64,000 nt of DNA from contig WELA01007946.1 of the NCBI GenBank assembly GCA_009602735.1, positions 1 to 64,000 of the forward strand. The letters run 5' to 3'. Source of the DNA: Mesotaenium endlicherianum (lineage: Eukaryota > Streptophyta > Zygnematophyceae > Zygnematales > Mesotaeniaceae). The stretch's first letter is position 1. Each line of letters opens with the position of its first letter. Shown here piece after piece: positions 17,782-26,563 of the stretch. The translations under genes were made by a program, and so were the position numbers. Under the pieces are notes generated by a model. The model was not told the DNA's origin. It worked only from the letters and a program-made list of their open reading frames with translations, and ran no database searches.

Positions 17782-18552
17782 ATGAGCAGGATCAAAGAAT
17801 TATTTGATAAAAAACAAAAGCAGGTATTGAATGTGTATTGCACGGCAGGATACCCGCAACTGGATAGTACCCTGCAAGTGGTAAAAGCCTTGCAGGATAA
17901 CGGAGCCGACCTGGTAGAGTTGGGTATGCCTTACAGCGATCCGCTGGCCGATGGCTCTGTAATACAGGCCAGCAGTACAGTAGCATTGGCGAATGGGATG
18001 ACCATGGCCATCCTGTTCGAGCAACTGAAAGACCTTAGGAAAGAAATACAGGTGCCGGTGATACTGATGGGATATATGAACCCGGTATTGCAATACGGAT
18101 TTGAAAGATTTTGTGCAGATGCAAAAGCGGTGGGCGTTGACGGATTGATCCTGCCCGATTTACCCGAATACGAATTCGAAACAGAATATGGCGCGATCAT
18201 AAAAAAATATGGCCTCGATTTTATTTTCCTGGTAACACCCGAAACAAGTGAAGCCAGGGTGCGCAAACTGGATACGCTGAGCAGCGGATTTATTTATGCA
18301 GTAAGTTCTTCCGCCACCACGGGCAAGGATAAAGACTTTACCGCCGTGGAAGTGTACCTGAAGCGTTTGCAAAATATGAAACTGAATAACCCCGTGTTGG
18401 TGGGGTTTGGCGTAAAAGACAAGGAAACTTTCCTGGCAGCGTCTAAGTACACCAACGGCGCAATCATCGGAACGGCATTTATCAAAGCATTGGAGAAAAC
18501 AAAGGACCTGGCTGTTTCAACAAAAGAATTTTTATCTACGGTATTATCGTAA
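17782..18552 (+). CDS. trpA: Tryptophan synthase alpha chain
   Basis: Barrel subunit that cleaves indole-glycerol phosphate to indole and glyceraldehyde 3-phosphate. It has 256 residues. The catalytic Glu and Asp lie in DLVELGMPYSDPLADG, and the phosphate site is in VLVGFGVKDKET. It is followed after only 11 bases by hisH, so the trp and second his cluster are very probably one transcript. Confidence 0.96.
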   Translation: MSRIKELFDKKQKQVLNVYCTAGYPQLDSTLQVVKALQDNGADLVELGMPYSDPLADGSVIQASSTVALANGMTMAILFEQLKDLRKEIQVPVILMGYMNPVLQYGFERFCADAKAVGVDGLILPDLPEYEFETEYGAIIKKYGLDFIFLVTPETSEARVRKLDTLSSGFIYAVSSSATTGKDKDFTAVEVYLKRLQNMKLNNPVLVGFGVKDKETFLAASKYTNGAIIGTAFIKALEKTKDLAVSTKEFLSTVLS

Positions 18553-18563
18553 AGCAGGAACAC

Positions 18564-19163
18564 ATGAATTTAGTCGTTATCAAATACAACGCAGGTAATA
18601 TACAGTCGGTTCGATATGCTTTGGAAAGGATAGGCGCAGAAGCATTGGTTACAGATGATATAGAAGCCATACAATCGGCCGATAAAGTGATCTTTCCCGG
18701 CGTGGGAGAAGCCAGTTCGGCCATGGGGTACCTGAAAGAACGGAAACTGGATGCAGTGATCCGTAACCTGAAACAGCCGGTGTTGGGAATTTGCCTGGGT
18801 ATGCAATTGATGTGTAAGTATTCTGAAGAGAACAACACAGATTGCCTGGGCATTTTTGATGAAGAAGTCAAGTGGTTCAAAGGACTGGGAGATGCCACTG
18901 TAAAAGTGCCGCAGATAGGCTGGAACAATATTTACGACCTGCAAACGCCTTTGTTTACACAGGTGCCGCAGAACAGTTACTGTTATTTCGTGCATGGATA
19001 TTATGCAGCATTAGGCAAGCATACGATTGCTACCACCGATTATGTGCAACCTTACAGTTCTGCTTTACACAAGGATAATTTTTATGGTACACAATTCCAC
19101 CCGGAGAAAAGTGCCGCAGTAGGGGAGCAGATACTCAAAAATTTCATCACGTTAATTCACTAA
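18564..19163 (+). CDS. hisH: Imidazole glycerol phosphate synthase, glutaminase subunit
   Basis: Class I amidotransferase of 199 residues that supplies ammonia to HisF. The nucleophile Cys is in LGICLGMQLM, and His/Glu are in YGTQFHPEKSAA. The start MNLVVIKYNAGNIQSVRYAL is typical. It has no leader or promoter of its own that can be seen and lies 11 bases after trpA, hence the inference that it is read from the trp promoter. hisA follows after 6 bases. Confidence 0.95.
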   Translation: MNLVVIKYNAGNIQSVRYALERIGAEALVTDDIEAIQSADKVIFPGVGEASSAMGYLKERKLDAVIRNLKQPVLGICLGMQLMCKYSEENNTDCLGIFDEEVKWFKGLGDATVKVPQIGWNNIYDLQTPLFTQVPQNSYCYFVHGYYAALGKHTIATTDYVQPYSSALHKDNFYGTQFHPEKSAAVGEQILKNFITLIH

Positions 19164-19169
19164 GCTTTC

Positions 19170-19886
19170 ATGCAGATCATTCCCGCAATAGATATCATCG
19201 ATGGAAAGTGCGTTCGGCTTACACAGGGCGATTACGGGCAGAAGACCATTTACAATGAGAACCCGCTGGAGGTAGCGAAACAATTTGAAGATGCCGGCCT
19301 GCAACGGTTGCACCTGGTTGACCTGGACGGAGCCAAAGCCGGCGCTGTGAAAAACTGGAAAGTGCTGGAAACGATTGCCGGTAATACCTCTATGGTGATC
19401 GACTTTGGCGGCGGCATCAAAAAAGAAGAAGACCTGCAGATCATTTTTGAATCGGGTGCGGCATTGGCTACCATCGGAAGCCTCGCCGTTAAAAATGAAA
19501 CTTTGTTTGTGCAATGGTTGCAACAATATGGCGCTGACAAATTCTTGTTAGGCGCAGATGTGAAAGATGAAAAGATTGCTGTGGGCGGTTGGCTGGAAAC
19601 AACAGAGATCGGTATCTACGATTTTATATCGAAATACCAATCGCATGGCATTACACAACTGTTCTGCACCGATGTAAGTAAGGACGGTAAGCTGGAAGGC
19701 CCTTCAACCGTGTTGTACAAGCACATCATTGAACAATTCCCTTCGCTGCATTTCATTGCCAGCGGCGGCGTAAGCTCACTCGATGATCTGTATGCTTTGC
19801 AGGAGATCGGTTGCTCGGGCGCCATTGTAGGGAAAGCGATCTATGAAAACAGGATATCACTGAACGATCTGAAAAAAATATGCTGA
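19170..19886 (+). CDS. hisA: ProFAR isomerase
   Basis: 238-residue (beta-alpha)8 barrel, converting ProFAR to PRFAR. The first catalytic Asp is in [20 protein letters not shown], the second in [17 protein letters not shown]. Internal twofold symmetry with HisF is expected. Its end overlaps the start of hisF by 7 bases. A separate trpF is present upstream, so there is no need for a dual-function PriA-type enzyme. Confidence 0.95.
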   Translation: MQIIPAIDIIDGKCVRLTQGDYGQKTIYNENPLEVAKQFEDAGLQRLHLVDLDGAKAGAVKNWKVLETIAGNTSMVIDFGGGIKKEEDLQIIFESGAALATIGSLAVKNETLFVQWLQQYGADKFLLGADVKDEKIAVGGWLETTEIGIYDFISKYQSHGITQLFCTDVSKDGKLEGPSTVLYKHIIEQFPSLHFIASGGVSSLDDLYALQEIGCSGAIVGKAIYENRISLNDLKKIC

Positions 19887-20638
19887 CCAAAAGAATCATA
19901 CCCTGCCTCGATATCAAAGACGGAAGAACCGTTAAAGGCATCAATTTTGAAAACATCCGCGATGCCGGCGATCCCGTTGAGTTGGGCGCTTTGTATGCGC
20001 AACAAGGTGCCGATGAACTGGTGTTCCTCGACATCACAGCCACCAACGAAAAAAGAAAGACCCTGAGTGAACTGGTCAACCGTATCTCGCATCATATCAA
20101 TATACCCTTTACAGTAGGAGGCGGCATCGGTAGTGTGGAAGATGTGCAGGTGTTGTTGCAGAACGGCGCCGATAAAATATCGGTCAACACCGCGGCTTTT
20201 AAGAAACCTGCATTGGTGCACGACCTGGCCCGCGAATTCGGCAGCCAGTGCGTAGTGCTGGCCATCGATACCAAACAGGAGGCTGATGGAGAATGGTATG
20301 TGTACCTTAACGGAGGAAGGGTGAAAACAGGTACCCGTTGTCTCGACTGGGCCCGCCAGGCAGTGGATTTGGGTGCTGGAGAAATATTACTCACATCCAT
20401 GAACCACGATGGCACCAAACAGGGTTTTGCATTGGATATTACCGGAACTTTGGCCACAGAATTGCCGGTGCCGGTGATTGCCTCAGGAGGAGGCGGCACC
20501 ATGCCGCATTTCGTGGAGGTGTTCAACAAAGGAAAAGCCGATGCGGCCCTGGCAGCCAGTATTTTTCATTTTAAAGAAATTGCGATACCCGATTTGAAAA
20601 CATATTTGCACCAACAAAACATTGTGGTGCGCATCTGA
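19880..20638 (+). CDS. hisF: Imidazole glycerol phosphate synthase, cyclase subunit
   Basis: 252-residue barrel that forms IGP and AICAR from PRFAR and ammonia. Catalytic Asp in [15 protein letters not shown] and Asp in LAIDTKQE; ammonia-gate side residues at the N-terminal face are as in the family. [13 protein letters not shown] is the phosphate site. It overlaps hisA by 7 bases, and hisIE follows 11 bases later. Confidence 0.96.
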   Translation: MLTKRIIPCLDIKDGRTVKGINFENIRDAGDPVELGALYAQQGADELVFLDITATNEKRKTLSELVNRISHHINIPFTVGGGIGSVEDVQVLLQNGADKISVNTAAFKKPALVHDLAREFGSQCVVLAIDTKQEADGEWYVYLNGGRVKTGTRCLDWARQAVDLGAGEILLTSMNHDGTKQGFALDITGTLATELPVPVIASGGGGTMPHFVEVFNKGKADAALAASIFHFKEIAIPDLKTYLHQQNIVVRI

Positions 20639-20649
20639 AACAAAGGAAC

Positions 20650-21246
20650 ATGAAAATAGATTTTTCGAAATACGCCGACGGACTCGTTCCCGCCATTGTA
20701 CAGGATTATTCCACCAACAAAGTGTTGATGCTGGGCTTCATGAATGAAGAGGCGTTGAAAGAAACAGAGCGGCAGGGCAAAGTAACTTTTTACAGTCGCA
20801 GTAAACAACGTTTGTGGACCAAGGGCGAAGAGAGCGGCAATTTTCTCGAACTCAAAAGCATTGCGGTGGACTGCGACAACGATACATTGCTGATCAAAGC
20901 GCATCCCCTGGGGCCTGTATGCCATACCGGCGCAGACACCTGCTGGAGTGAACGCAACCACAGCAATGATTTTTTATTGTATCTTGAAGACATTATCCGC
21001 CTTCGCAAGCAGGCTTCGCCGGACGAATCTTATGTGGCAAGGCTTTTTGCAAAGGGTATTAATAAAGTGGCCCAGAAAGTGGGAGAAGAGGCGGTGGAAT
21101 TGGTGATTGAAGCGAAAGACGAAAATGATGAATTGTTTTTGGAAGAAGCGGCCGACCTGCTGTTTCACTATTTGCTTTTGCTTAACGCCAAAGGGCATAA
21201 TTTGCAGCGGGTAATTGAAGTGTTACAAAAAAGACATTCGAAATAA
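20650..21246 (+). CDS. hisIE: Bifunctional phosphoribosyl-AMP cyclohydrolase / phosphoribosyl-ATP pyrophosphohydrolase
   Basis: 198 residues. Residues about 1-105 are HisI, with metal ligands in SIAVDCDNDTLL and CHTGADTCW. Residues about 110-198 are HisE, with the helical EEAVELVIEAKDENDELFLEEAADLLFHYLLLL motif typical of the all-alpha NTP pyrophosphohydrolases (read as three shorter helices). It performs steps two and three of the pathway. Last his gene of the unit. Confidence 0.95.
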   Translation: MKIDFSKYADGLVPAIVQDYSTNKVLMLGFMNEEALKETERQGKVTFYSRSKQRLWTKGEESGNFLELKSIAVDCDNDTLLIKAHPLGPVCHTGADTCWSERNHSNDFLLYLEDIIRLRKQASPDESYVARLFAKGINKVAQKVGEEAVELVIEAKDENDELFLEEAADLLFHYLLLLNAKGHNLQRVIEVLQKRHSK

Positions 21247-21248
21247 TT

Positions 21249-22337
21249 ATGAAGAAGATCTGGATAGCAATTTTGTGCCCCCTGGTGGGACTCGCACAAG
21301 CCAATAAACCGGAAGGCTTTCAAATCAGTGGAAAACTCGAAGGATTGAAAGAAGGCAGTGAAGTGGCGCTGATGAATGGCACCGATGGTAAAAAAATTGC
21401 ATCGGTTGCAGCCAAACAAGGTCTGTTTACCCTGAAGGGGAAATTAACGGCCCCGGGTATTTGCCAGATCACTTTCCCCGGGAAAAGCGATAACATCGAC
21501 CTGTTCATGAACCCGAATGATAAAGTAACTGTTTCGGGTAAAGCGAGTGATATCAATAATGCCACCGTGAAAGGATCATGGGTGCAGGATGACTACGCAG
21601 AATTCAAACAGCGATTCAATCCGTTGAAAGACCATTTGAATGGTGCGGCCATGAAGATCGATGCAGAAAAAGACCCGTCGAGGCGCGACTCATTGATGGG
21701 ACTCTTCAACCGGTATAAAAATGAAGTAGTGGCGGCAACGGCACGTTTTATACAGGACAAACCGGCTTCCCCAGTAAGTGGTTTTGTGTTGTTGGTCACT
21801 GCCCCGTTGATGAGCGGCATCAGCGAGATCGAAGCGAATTATGGTCAGTTGAAAGCGGGTGCCAGAACCACTGCTTATGCACAACAGATTGAAAAAAATA
21901 TTGAATTATCCAGGGTAGGGGCGGTAGGTTCCAAAGCGCTCGTCTTCACCCAAAAAGATACGGCCAATAAACCTGTTTCACTCACTTCTTTCAAAGGCAA
22001 GTATGTGTTGGTAGATTTTTGGGCAAGCTGGTGCAGGCCCTGCCGCAATGAGAACCCCAATGTGGTGAAAGCCTTCCATGAGTTCAAAGACAAAAACTTT
22101 ACCGTACTGGGTGTATCGCTCGACCAGAACAAGGAATCCTGGATACAGGCCATCAGGGCCGATGGCCTCACCTGGACGCATGTGAGTGACCTCCAATACT
22201 GGAACAACGAAGTGGCCAGGATGTACAATATACAAGGCATTCCGGCCAATATGCTGATCGATCCGGATGGTAAGATCATCGCCCGCGACCTTCGCGAAGA
22301 GGCCTTGCAGGAAACATTGAGAAAGGTATTAAAATAA
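21249..22337 (+). CDS. TlpA-like thiol-disulfide oxidoreductase with DUF4369 domain
   Basis: 362 residues. A short signal peptide (MKKIWIAILCPLVGLAQA) leads to a DUF4369-like beta domain (about residues 22-115) and a helical linker. A C-terminal AhpC/TSA-thioredoxin domain follows (about 225-362), with active-site Cys262 and Cys265 in WASWCRPCRNENP and the cis-proline in GIPANML. It should act in the periplasm as a reductant. The gene starts 2 bases after hisIE, so it is probably on the same transcript, though unrelated to histidine. Its 3' end overlaps the convergent ArsC-like gene. Confidence 0.88.
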   Translation: MKKIWIAILCPLVGLAQANKPEGFQISGKLEGLKEGSEVALMNGTDGKKIASVAAKQGLFTLKGKLTAPGICQITFPGKSDNIDLFMNPNDKVTVSGKASDINNATVKGSWVQDDYAEFKQRFNPLKDHLNGAAMKIDAEKDPSRRDSLMGLFNRYKNEVVAATARFIQDKPASPVSGFVLLVTAPLMSGISEIEANYGQLKAGARTTAYAQQIEKNIELSRVGAVGSKALVFTQKDTANKPVSLTSFKGKYVLVDFWASWCRPCRNENPNVVKAFHEFKDKNFTVLGVSLDQNKESWIQAIRADGLTWTHVSDLQYWNNEVARMYNIQGIPANMLIDPDGKIIARDLREEALQETLRKVLK

Positions 22338-22676
22338 TTCCCCGTACTGTTTTTCGTTGAACCCTACTACAAGCAATTTTCCGTTTTTTTCTATCACCGG
22401 ACGCTTGATGATGCTGGTATTTGCCAGCATTACCTGAATCGCTTTTGCCTCAGTTTGGATGGTGGCCTGCACATCGGCACCCAACTCGCGCCAGGTAGCA
22501 CTTTTTTTATTCAGGATCGTTTCCCATCCCGCCTGCTTGCACCAGGCCTGTAATTTTTCTTTGCCGATACCCAGTTTTTTATAGTCGTGAAAATCATATT
22601 TAACCTGGTGTGACTCCAGCCAGTTCAAGGTTTTCTTTACCGTATCGCAATTCGGGATTCCGTAAATAGTATACAT
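22329..22676 (-). CDS. ArsC/YffB-family thioredoxin-fold reductase-like protein
   Basis: A 115-residue ArsC-family protein. It matches the YffB/Spx branch: start MYTIYGIPNCDTVKKTLNWL, then YDFHDYKKLG, ATWRELG and IKRPVIEKNGKLLVVGFN. Only the single N-terminal cysteine is present at the active-site position (CDTV), as in YffB. Earlier in-frame starts (to 22715) are possible, but the one at 22676 fits the family. The exact substrate is unknown. Its stop lies inside the last codons of the TlpA-like gene. Confidence 0.85.
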   Translation of the reverse strand: MYTIYGIPNCDTVKKTLNWLESHQVKYDFHDYKKLGIGKEKLQAWCKQAGWETILNKKSATWRELGADVQATIQTEAKAIQVMLANTSIIKRPVIEKNGKLLVVGFNEKQYGELF

Positions 22677-22769
22677 TTTTACATTTTTCATAAACAAAAT
22701 TAACCGATCAGCCATTTTATTTGAATAAATACCTGCTTATAGTTTATTTTGTTTGCTGGAATTGAATAC

Positions 22770-25205
22770 ATGTATAGATTTTTAATATTTTTTCTTTTTA
22801 TTGGGACAACGATAAGGAATGTTTCAGCGCAGGGTACTGTCAGCGGTATCGTATTGGAAGCTAAAACGGGTAAGTCTATTTCACAGGCCAGTGTTCAGCT
22901 CAGGAGAATGGGCGATTCGGCAAAACAATACACTATGGCCGCCGACAAAGACGGCAACTTTTCTTTTTCAAAACTAGGATTGGGATATTATCGGCTCACT
23001 GTTCAATCTATCGGCTTTTCTAAACTGCAAATAGATAGCATTGTATTACGTGCAGACCGCACCGATATCAACCTCGGTGAAATGATGATGCACGAACTTT
23101 CTTCATTACTCAATGAAGTGATCGTGTATGCAGAGAAGCCGCTCATTGAAAACAGAGATGGCAAGATATCGTACAATGTGTCGGAAAGTCCGCTTGGCAA
23201 TGGATCTAATGCTTCTGAATTGCTGAAGAACATGCCATTGGTCAATGTGAATTCCGATGGTACCATCCTGTTGCGGGGCAAGGAGCCCTTGATATTGATG
23301 GATGAGAAACCTACGAACCTCAACGCGCAACAACTTACCGAATTGCTGGAAAGTCTTCCTGCCAATGTGATCGAGAAAGTGGAGATCATGGTCAACCCGC
23401 CGCCGGAATATGCTACTTATCCGGGTGGCGTGATCAACATCGTTACCAAAAAGGGCAGGGTAGGTATTTATGGCAGGCTCAGTGCCAGTGCGGGGAGCAG
23501 GGGAGAGAGCAGTGTTTCTTCGAATTTCAGTTACCGGAGCGCGCAGCTCAATGTCAATGCCAATGCCGGTGTTGGCTGGTTGGAAGCAAGGGGCAATTCG
23601 TACAGCCATCGCCAGAATATTTATAAAGACTCGGTCAATTATTTTTATTCTCAATCATCTTACGTGAACAGGAGCACCATGCCCAACATGCGGCTCCAGA
23701 CAGATTACGACCCCGATAAACAGAACAGCCTGAGTTTTGTGTACCAGGGCTACATGAACTATTCAGATAACAGTAACACTACTTTTTATACCAACCTCGA
23801 CAGCCTGCTGCACGTGTACAAAGCCAGCTCAAGGTCTAATCATTACGACGGAAGCGGTTATAGCCACGGTATATATGGTTCTTACCAGTGGAAGGGCAAG
23901 AACCCGGTAGAAAAGCTGCAATTGTATACAGGATATAACCTGGGTAAGAATGAGAACAACCGCGATTTCTACCAGCAGTTCCTGCAGCCCGATTTCCTGC
24001 CAACCGGTATCGATTCTACCCAATCGCAGTTTTTTGATACCTATACTACTTCCTGGTATGCCAGGCTCAATTACAACAAGCCGCTCAATGATACCGGCAC
24101 TACTTTTTTAACCAGTGGGGCGGCCTATTCATCGAACAGTTTTCACAATGTGCTCAATACGGATTTTCTGCGCAAGAGCGATAACCAGTACATCCGCAAC
24201 GATTTGTTGAGTAATAATTTTTATTTCGACCAGGACATCTTTACCCTTCGCGCGGGATTGGTTGTATCGTTGCCCATGCGCTGGCGCCTGATCACAGGCG
24301 TGCAGGCTGAACATTCCGGTACCACTTTCCATTTCATCAAAGGCAATGCACCCGATGCCAATAATGGTTATTGGAGATTGTTACCCAACGCTACGCTACG
24401 GAAAGATATCACCAGGGAACTCAACATGGCATTGGTGTTCAGGGAAACCATCCGCCGTCCGGGCATGGTGGAACTGAACCCCAGCATCGACTACAGCGAT
24501 CCCTACAATATACGCTTTGGTAATCCGTATCTGCAACCTTCGCTCATTGATAATTTCGATCTGAACATCGGTTACAACCAGCGCAAATTCAATATCAATG
24601 CCTCATTAGGATATAACAGGATCAAGAATGTATTCAACAGCATCCGTACCCTTGTTGATAGTGGTAAAACACAGATCAGCTACCAGAATATCTCCGATCA
24701 GAATGAATACATTGCCAGTATCTGGACGGGTATCACGCTGAGCCAGTCGCTGCGTGTGAACATCAGTTCGGGATACAATTACAACCAGTACGATGCGAGG
24801 ATGAAACAACTGTATCGTTACAATGATGGCGGATCTTTTTATTCGGGGTTGAATTTCAGTTATACGCCCGACAAGCTAACAATGATCGAAGGCAGTACCC
24901 GTTACAGTAGTTTTGCTTCACCACAGGGTAGATCGCGAACCAATATGAGTATGAGCTTTGGTGTGCAACGCAAGTTCTTCAACAGGAAGCTGATCGTTGG
25001 CGTGGCGGCGATTGATCCGCTTGGTTTGTTGCAATACAACGGGTATACCTATGCACCCAACTTCATCATACAAAGCCAGAGCAGGAGCAATACACGCAAC
25101 TTCCGTATTACGGTGAGTTATCAATTGAATAAAACAATTATCAAAAGGAAACTGAGCGAAGAACAACAAAAAGAAGCGCTGGAAAAAGTACAGCACAAAT
25201 CCTAG
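22770..25205 (+). CDS. Outer-membrane beta-barrel (TonB-receptor-like) protein
   Basis: 811 residues from the ATG at 22770. A signal peptide (MYRFLIFFLFIGTTIRNVSA) is followed by a carboxypeptidase-D-like regulatory domain (about 22-100, VSGIVLEAKTGKSISQASVQL). A plug domain comes next (about 120-220, ENRDGKISYNV, ILLRGKEPLILMDEKPTNL, VIEKVEIMVNPPPEY), then a long aromatic-rich barrel. This is the outer membrane beta-barrel family common in Bacteroidota, related to TonB-dependent receptors. No SusD partner is adjacent. A possible promoter is TTTG at 22720 with TATTTTG near 22745. The ligand is unknown. Confidence 0.88.
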   Translation: MYRFLIFFLFIGTTIRNVSAQGTVSGIVLEAKTGKSISQASVQLRRMGDSAKQYTMAADKDGNFSFSKLGLGYYRLTVQSIGFSKLQIDSIVLRADRTDINLGEMMMHELSSLLNEVIVYAEKPLIENRDGKISYNVSESPLGNGSNASELLKNMPLVNVNSDGTILLRGKEPLILMDEKPTNLNAQQLTELLESLPANVIEKVEIMVNPPPEYATYPGGVINIVTKKGRVGIYGRLSASAGSRGESSVSSNFSYRSAQLNVNANAGVGWLEARGNSYSHRQNIYKDSVNYFYSQSSYVNRSTMPNMRLQTDYDPDKQNSLSFVYQGYMNYSDNSNTTFYTNLDSLLHVYKASSRSNHYDGSGYSHGIYGSYQWKGKNPVEKLQLYTGYNLGKNENNRDFYQQFLQPDFLPTGIDSTQSQFFDTYTTSWYARLNYNKPLNDTGTTFLTSGAAYSSNSFHNVLNTDFLRKSDNQYIRNDLLSNNFYFDQDIFTLRAGLVVSLPMRWRLITGVQAEHSGTTFHFIKGNAPDANNGYWRLLPNATLRKDITRELNMALVFRETIRRPGMVELNPSIDYSDPYNIRFGNPYLQPSLIDNFDLNIGYNQRKFNINASLGYNRIKNVFNSIRTLVDSGKTQISYQNISDQNEYIASIWTGITLSQSLRVNISSGYNYNQYDARMKQLYRYNDGGSFYSGLNFSYTPDKLTMIEGSTRYSSFASPQGRSRTNMSMSFGVQRKFFNRKLIVGVAAIDPLGLLQYNGYTYAPNFIIQSQSRSNTRNFRITVSYQLNKTIIKRKLSEEQQKEALEKVQHKS

Positions 25206-25206
25206 A

Positions 25207-25725
25207 TCAAGCCGTTTGCAACGCGGGTATTTTTGTTGAAAGCCAGCTTTCTTTCACCGGCTTGAGCCATTGATGCAGCCATTCTTCTTTGGTAGACACC
25301 AGGTTGTTGAAATAAGGCGTGTGGGCTTCTATGAAACGGTTTTCAATGGCGTAATTCAATTGCGCCATGGGTAATACCTGTACTTTTTCTTTTACAACGA
25401 AAGCCAGGTTCTGCCGGTTGAACATATCCACACCGAATAGCTTCTCCACTTCTTTCACTACCCTCACAGAGCTGTCTGTACTGCAACCGCTCACGCCGCC
25501 ACCGGTGGTGATATCGGCCATGAAAACGATGAACTGTCCGAATAGCAGGTTGGCATAACCTTTCACCGGCTCGCCATGTGTTTTCCATTCGGCAAGGAAC
25601 TGCTTCAACAGGTCTTCTATCTGTAATGCTTCACTGATGGTAAACAGACGGTTGCTCTGGTAAATCCAGACCTTCGAGGAAGCATGAAAATCTTCCGGCA
25701 CATATTGACTGTATTCGAAATCCAT
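25207..25725 (-). CDS. Conserved Bacteroidota protein of unknown function
   Basis: 172 residues from the ATG at 25725 (MDFEYSQYVPEDFHASSKVWIY). I recognise it only as a conserved cytoplasmic protein of Bacteroidota, sometimes given an ABC-transporter ATPase name although no Walker motif is present. Conserved-looking stretch: FVMADITTGGGVSGCSTDSSVRVVK would be one segment, with a cysteine and serine-rich turn. There is no signal peptide or membrane segment. It is 33 bases downstream of the CCG-domain protein and probably in its transcript. Confidence 0.75.
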   Translation of the reverse strand: MDFEYSQYVPEDFHASSKVWIYQSNRLFTISEALQIEDLLKQFLAEWKTHGEPVKGYANLLFGQFIVFMADITTGGGVSGCSTDSSVRVVKEVEKLFGVDMFNRQNLAFVVKEKVQVLPMAQLNYAIENRFIEAHTPYFNNLVSTKEEWLHQWLKPVKESWLSTKIPALQTA

Positions 25726-25758
25726 ACTGCAAAAATACCAATTCCCTGGCAAATGGGC

Positions 25759-26538
25759 TTAGGCGAGGTCGGCAGCGATCAGTTCGGCAATATCGAGCAC
25801 TGCTACTTCCTGTTCTTTTTCTTTGTTCTTGACACCGTCGGTCATCATGGTATTGCAAAAGGGGCAGGCCGACGCGATCACGGATGCGCCGGTAGCCAGG
25901 GCGTCTTCGGTTCTTTCAATATTGATGCGTTTGTTACCGGGCTCGTCTTCCTTGAACATCTGCGCGCCACCGGCGCCGCAGCAAAGACCCTTGGAACGGC
26001 AGCGTTTCATTTCAACCAATTCGGCATCCAGCGCTTCCAGCACTTTGCGGGGCGCTTCGTAGATATCATTGGCGCGGCCGAGATAGCAGCTGTCGTGATA
26101 AGCTATTTTTTTCCCTTTGAAAGACCCGCCTTCTTTCAGGCGGATACGCCCTTCATCGATCAGTTGCTGCAGCAGGGTGGTGTGATGTATGACTTCGTAA
26201 TGTCCACCCAGCTCGGGATATTCATTTTTCAGTGTATTGAAGCAATGTGGACAGGTAGTTACAATTTTTTTGATGCCATACCCGTTGAGTACCTGTATGT
26301 TTTGGTAGGCCATCATCTGGAAAAGGAATTCATTGCCGGCCCTGCGTGCAGGATCGCCTGTACAGGCTTCTTCTTTACCCAGGATGGCATATTTGATACC
26401 TGTTTTATTAAGGATGGTGGCAAAGGCTTTGGTGATCTTTTGCGCGCGCTGGTCAAAGCTGCCTGCGCAACCAACCCAGAAAAGGATCTCAGGGGTTTCT
26501 CCATTCATCATCATGTCGGCCATGGTATTCACCTTCAT
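25759..26538 (-). CDS. (Fe-S)-binding protein with cysteine-rich CCG domains (HdrB-like)
   Basis: 259 residues with two cysteine-rich CCG domains, as in heterodisulfide reductase subunit B, GlpC and LutA. First motif: FWVGCAGSFDQRA with TTCPHCFNTLKNEY. Second motif: HDSCYLGR and LCCGAGGAQMF, then ACPFCNTMM. These cysteines bind a non-cubane iron-sulfur cluster in HdrB. It is encoded just after the membrane 4Fe-4S protein, and the two probably form an electron-transfer complex. The electron donor and acceptor are not apparent from the window. Confidence 0.88.
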   Translation of the reverse strand: MKVNTMADMMMNGETPEILFWVGCAGSFDQRAQKITKAFATILNKTGIKYAILGKEEACTGDPARRAGNEFLFQMMAYQNIQVLNGYGIKKIVTTCPHCFNTLKNEYPELGGHYEVIHHTTLLQQLIDEGRIRLKEGGSFKGKKIAYHDSCYLGRANDIYEAPRKVLEALDAELVEMKRCRSKGLCCGAGGAQMFKEDEPGNKRINIERTEDALATGASVIASACPFCNTMMTDGVKNKEKEQEVAVLDIAELIAADLA

Positions 26539-26563
26539 ATACTTCAGTTATGCGTGTTATCGT

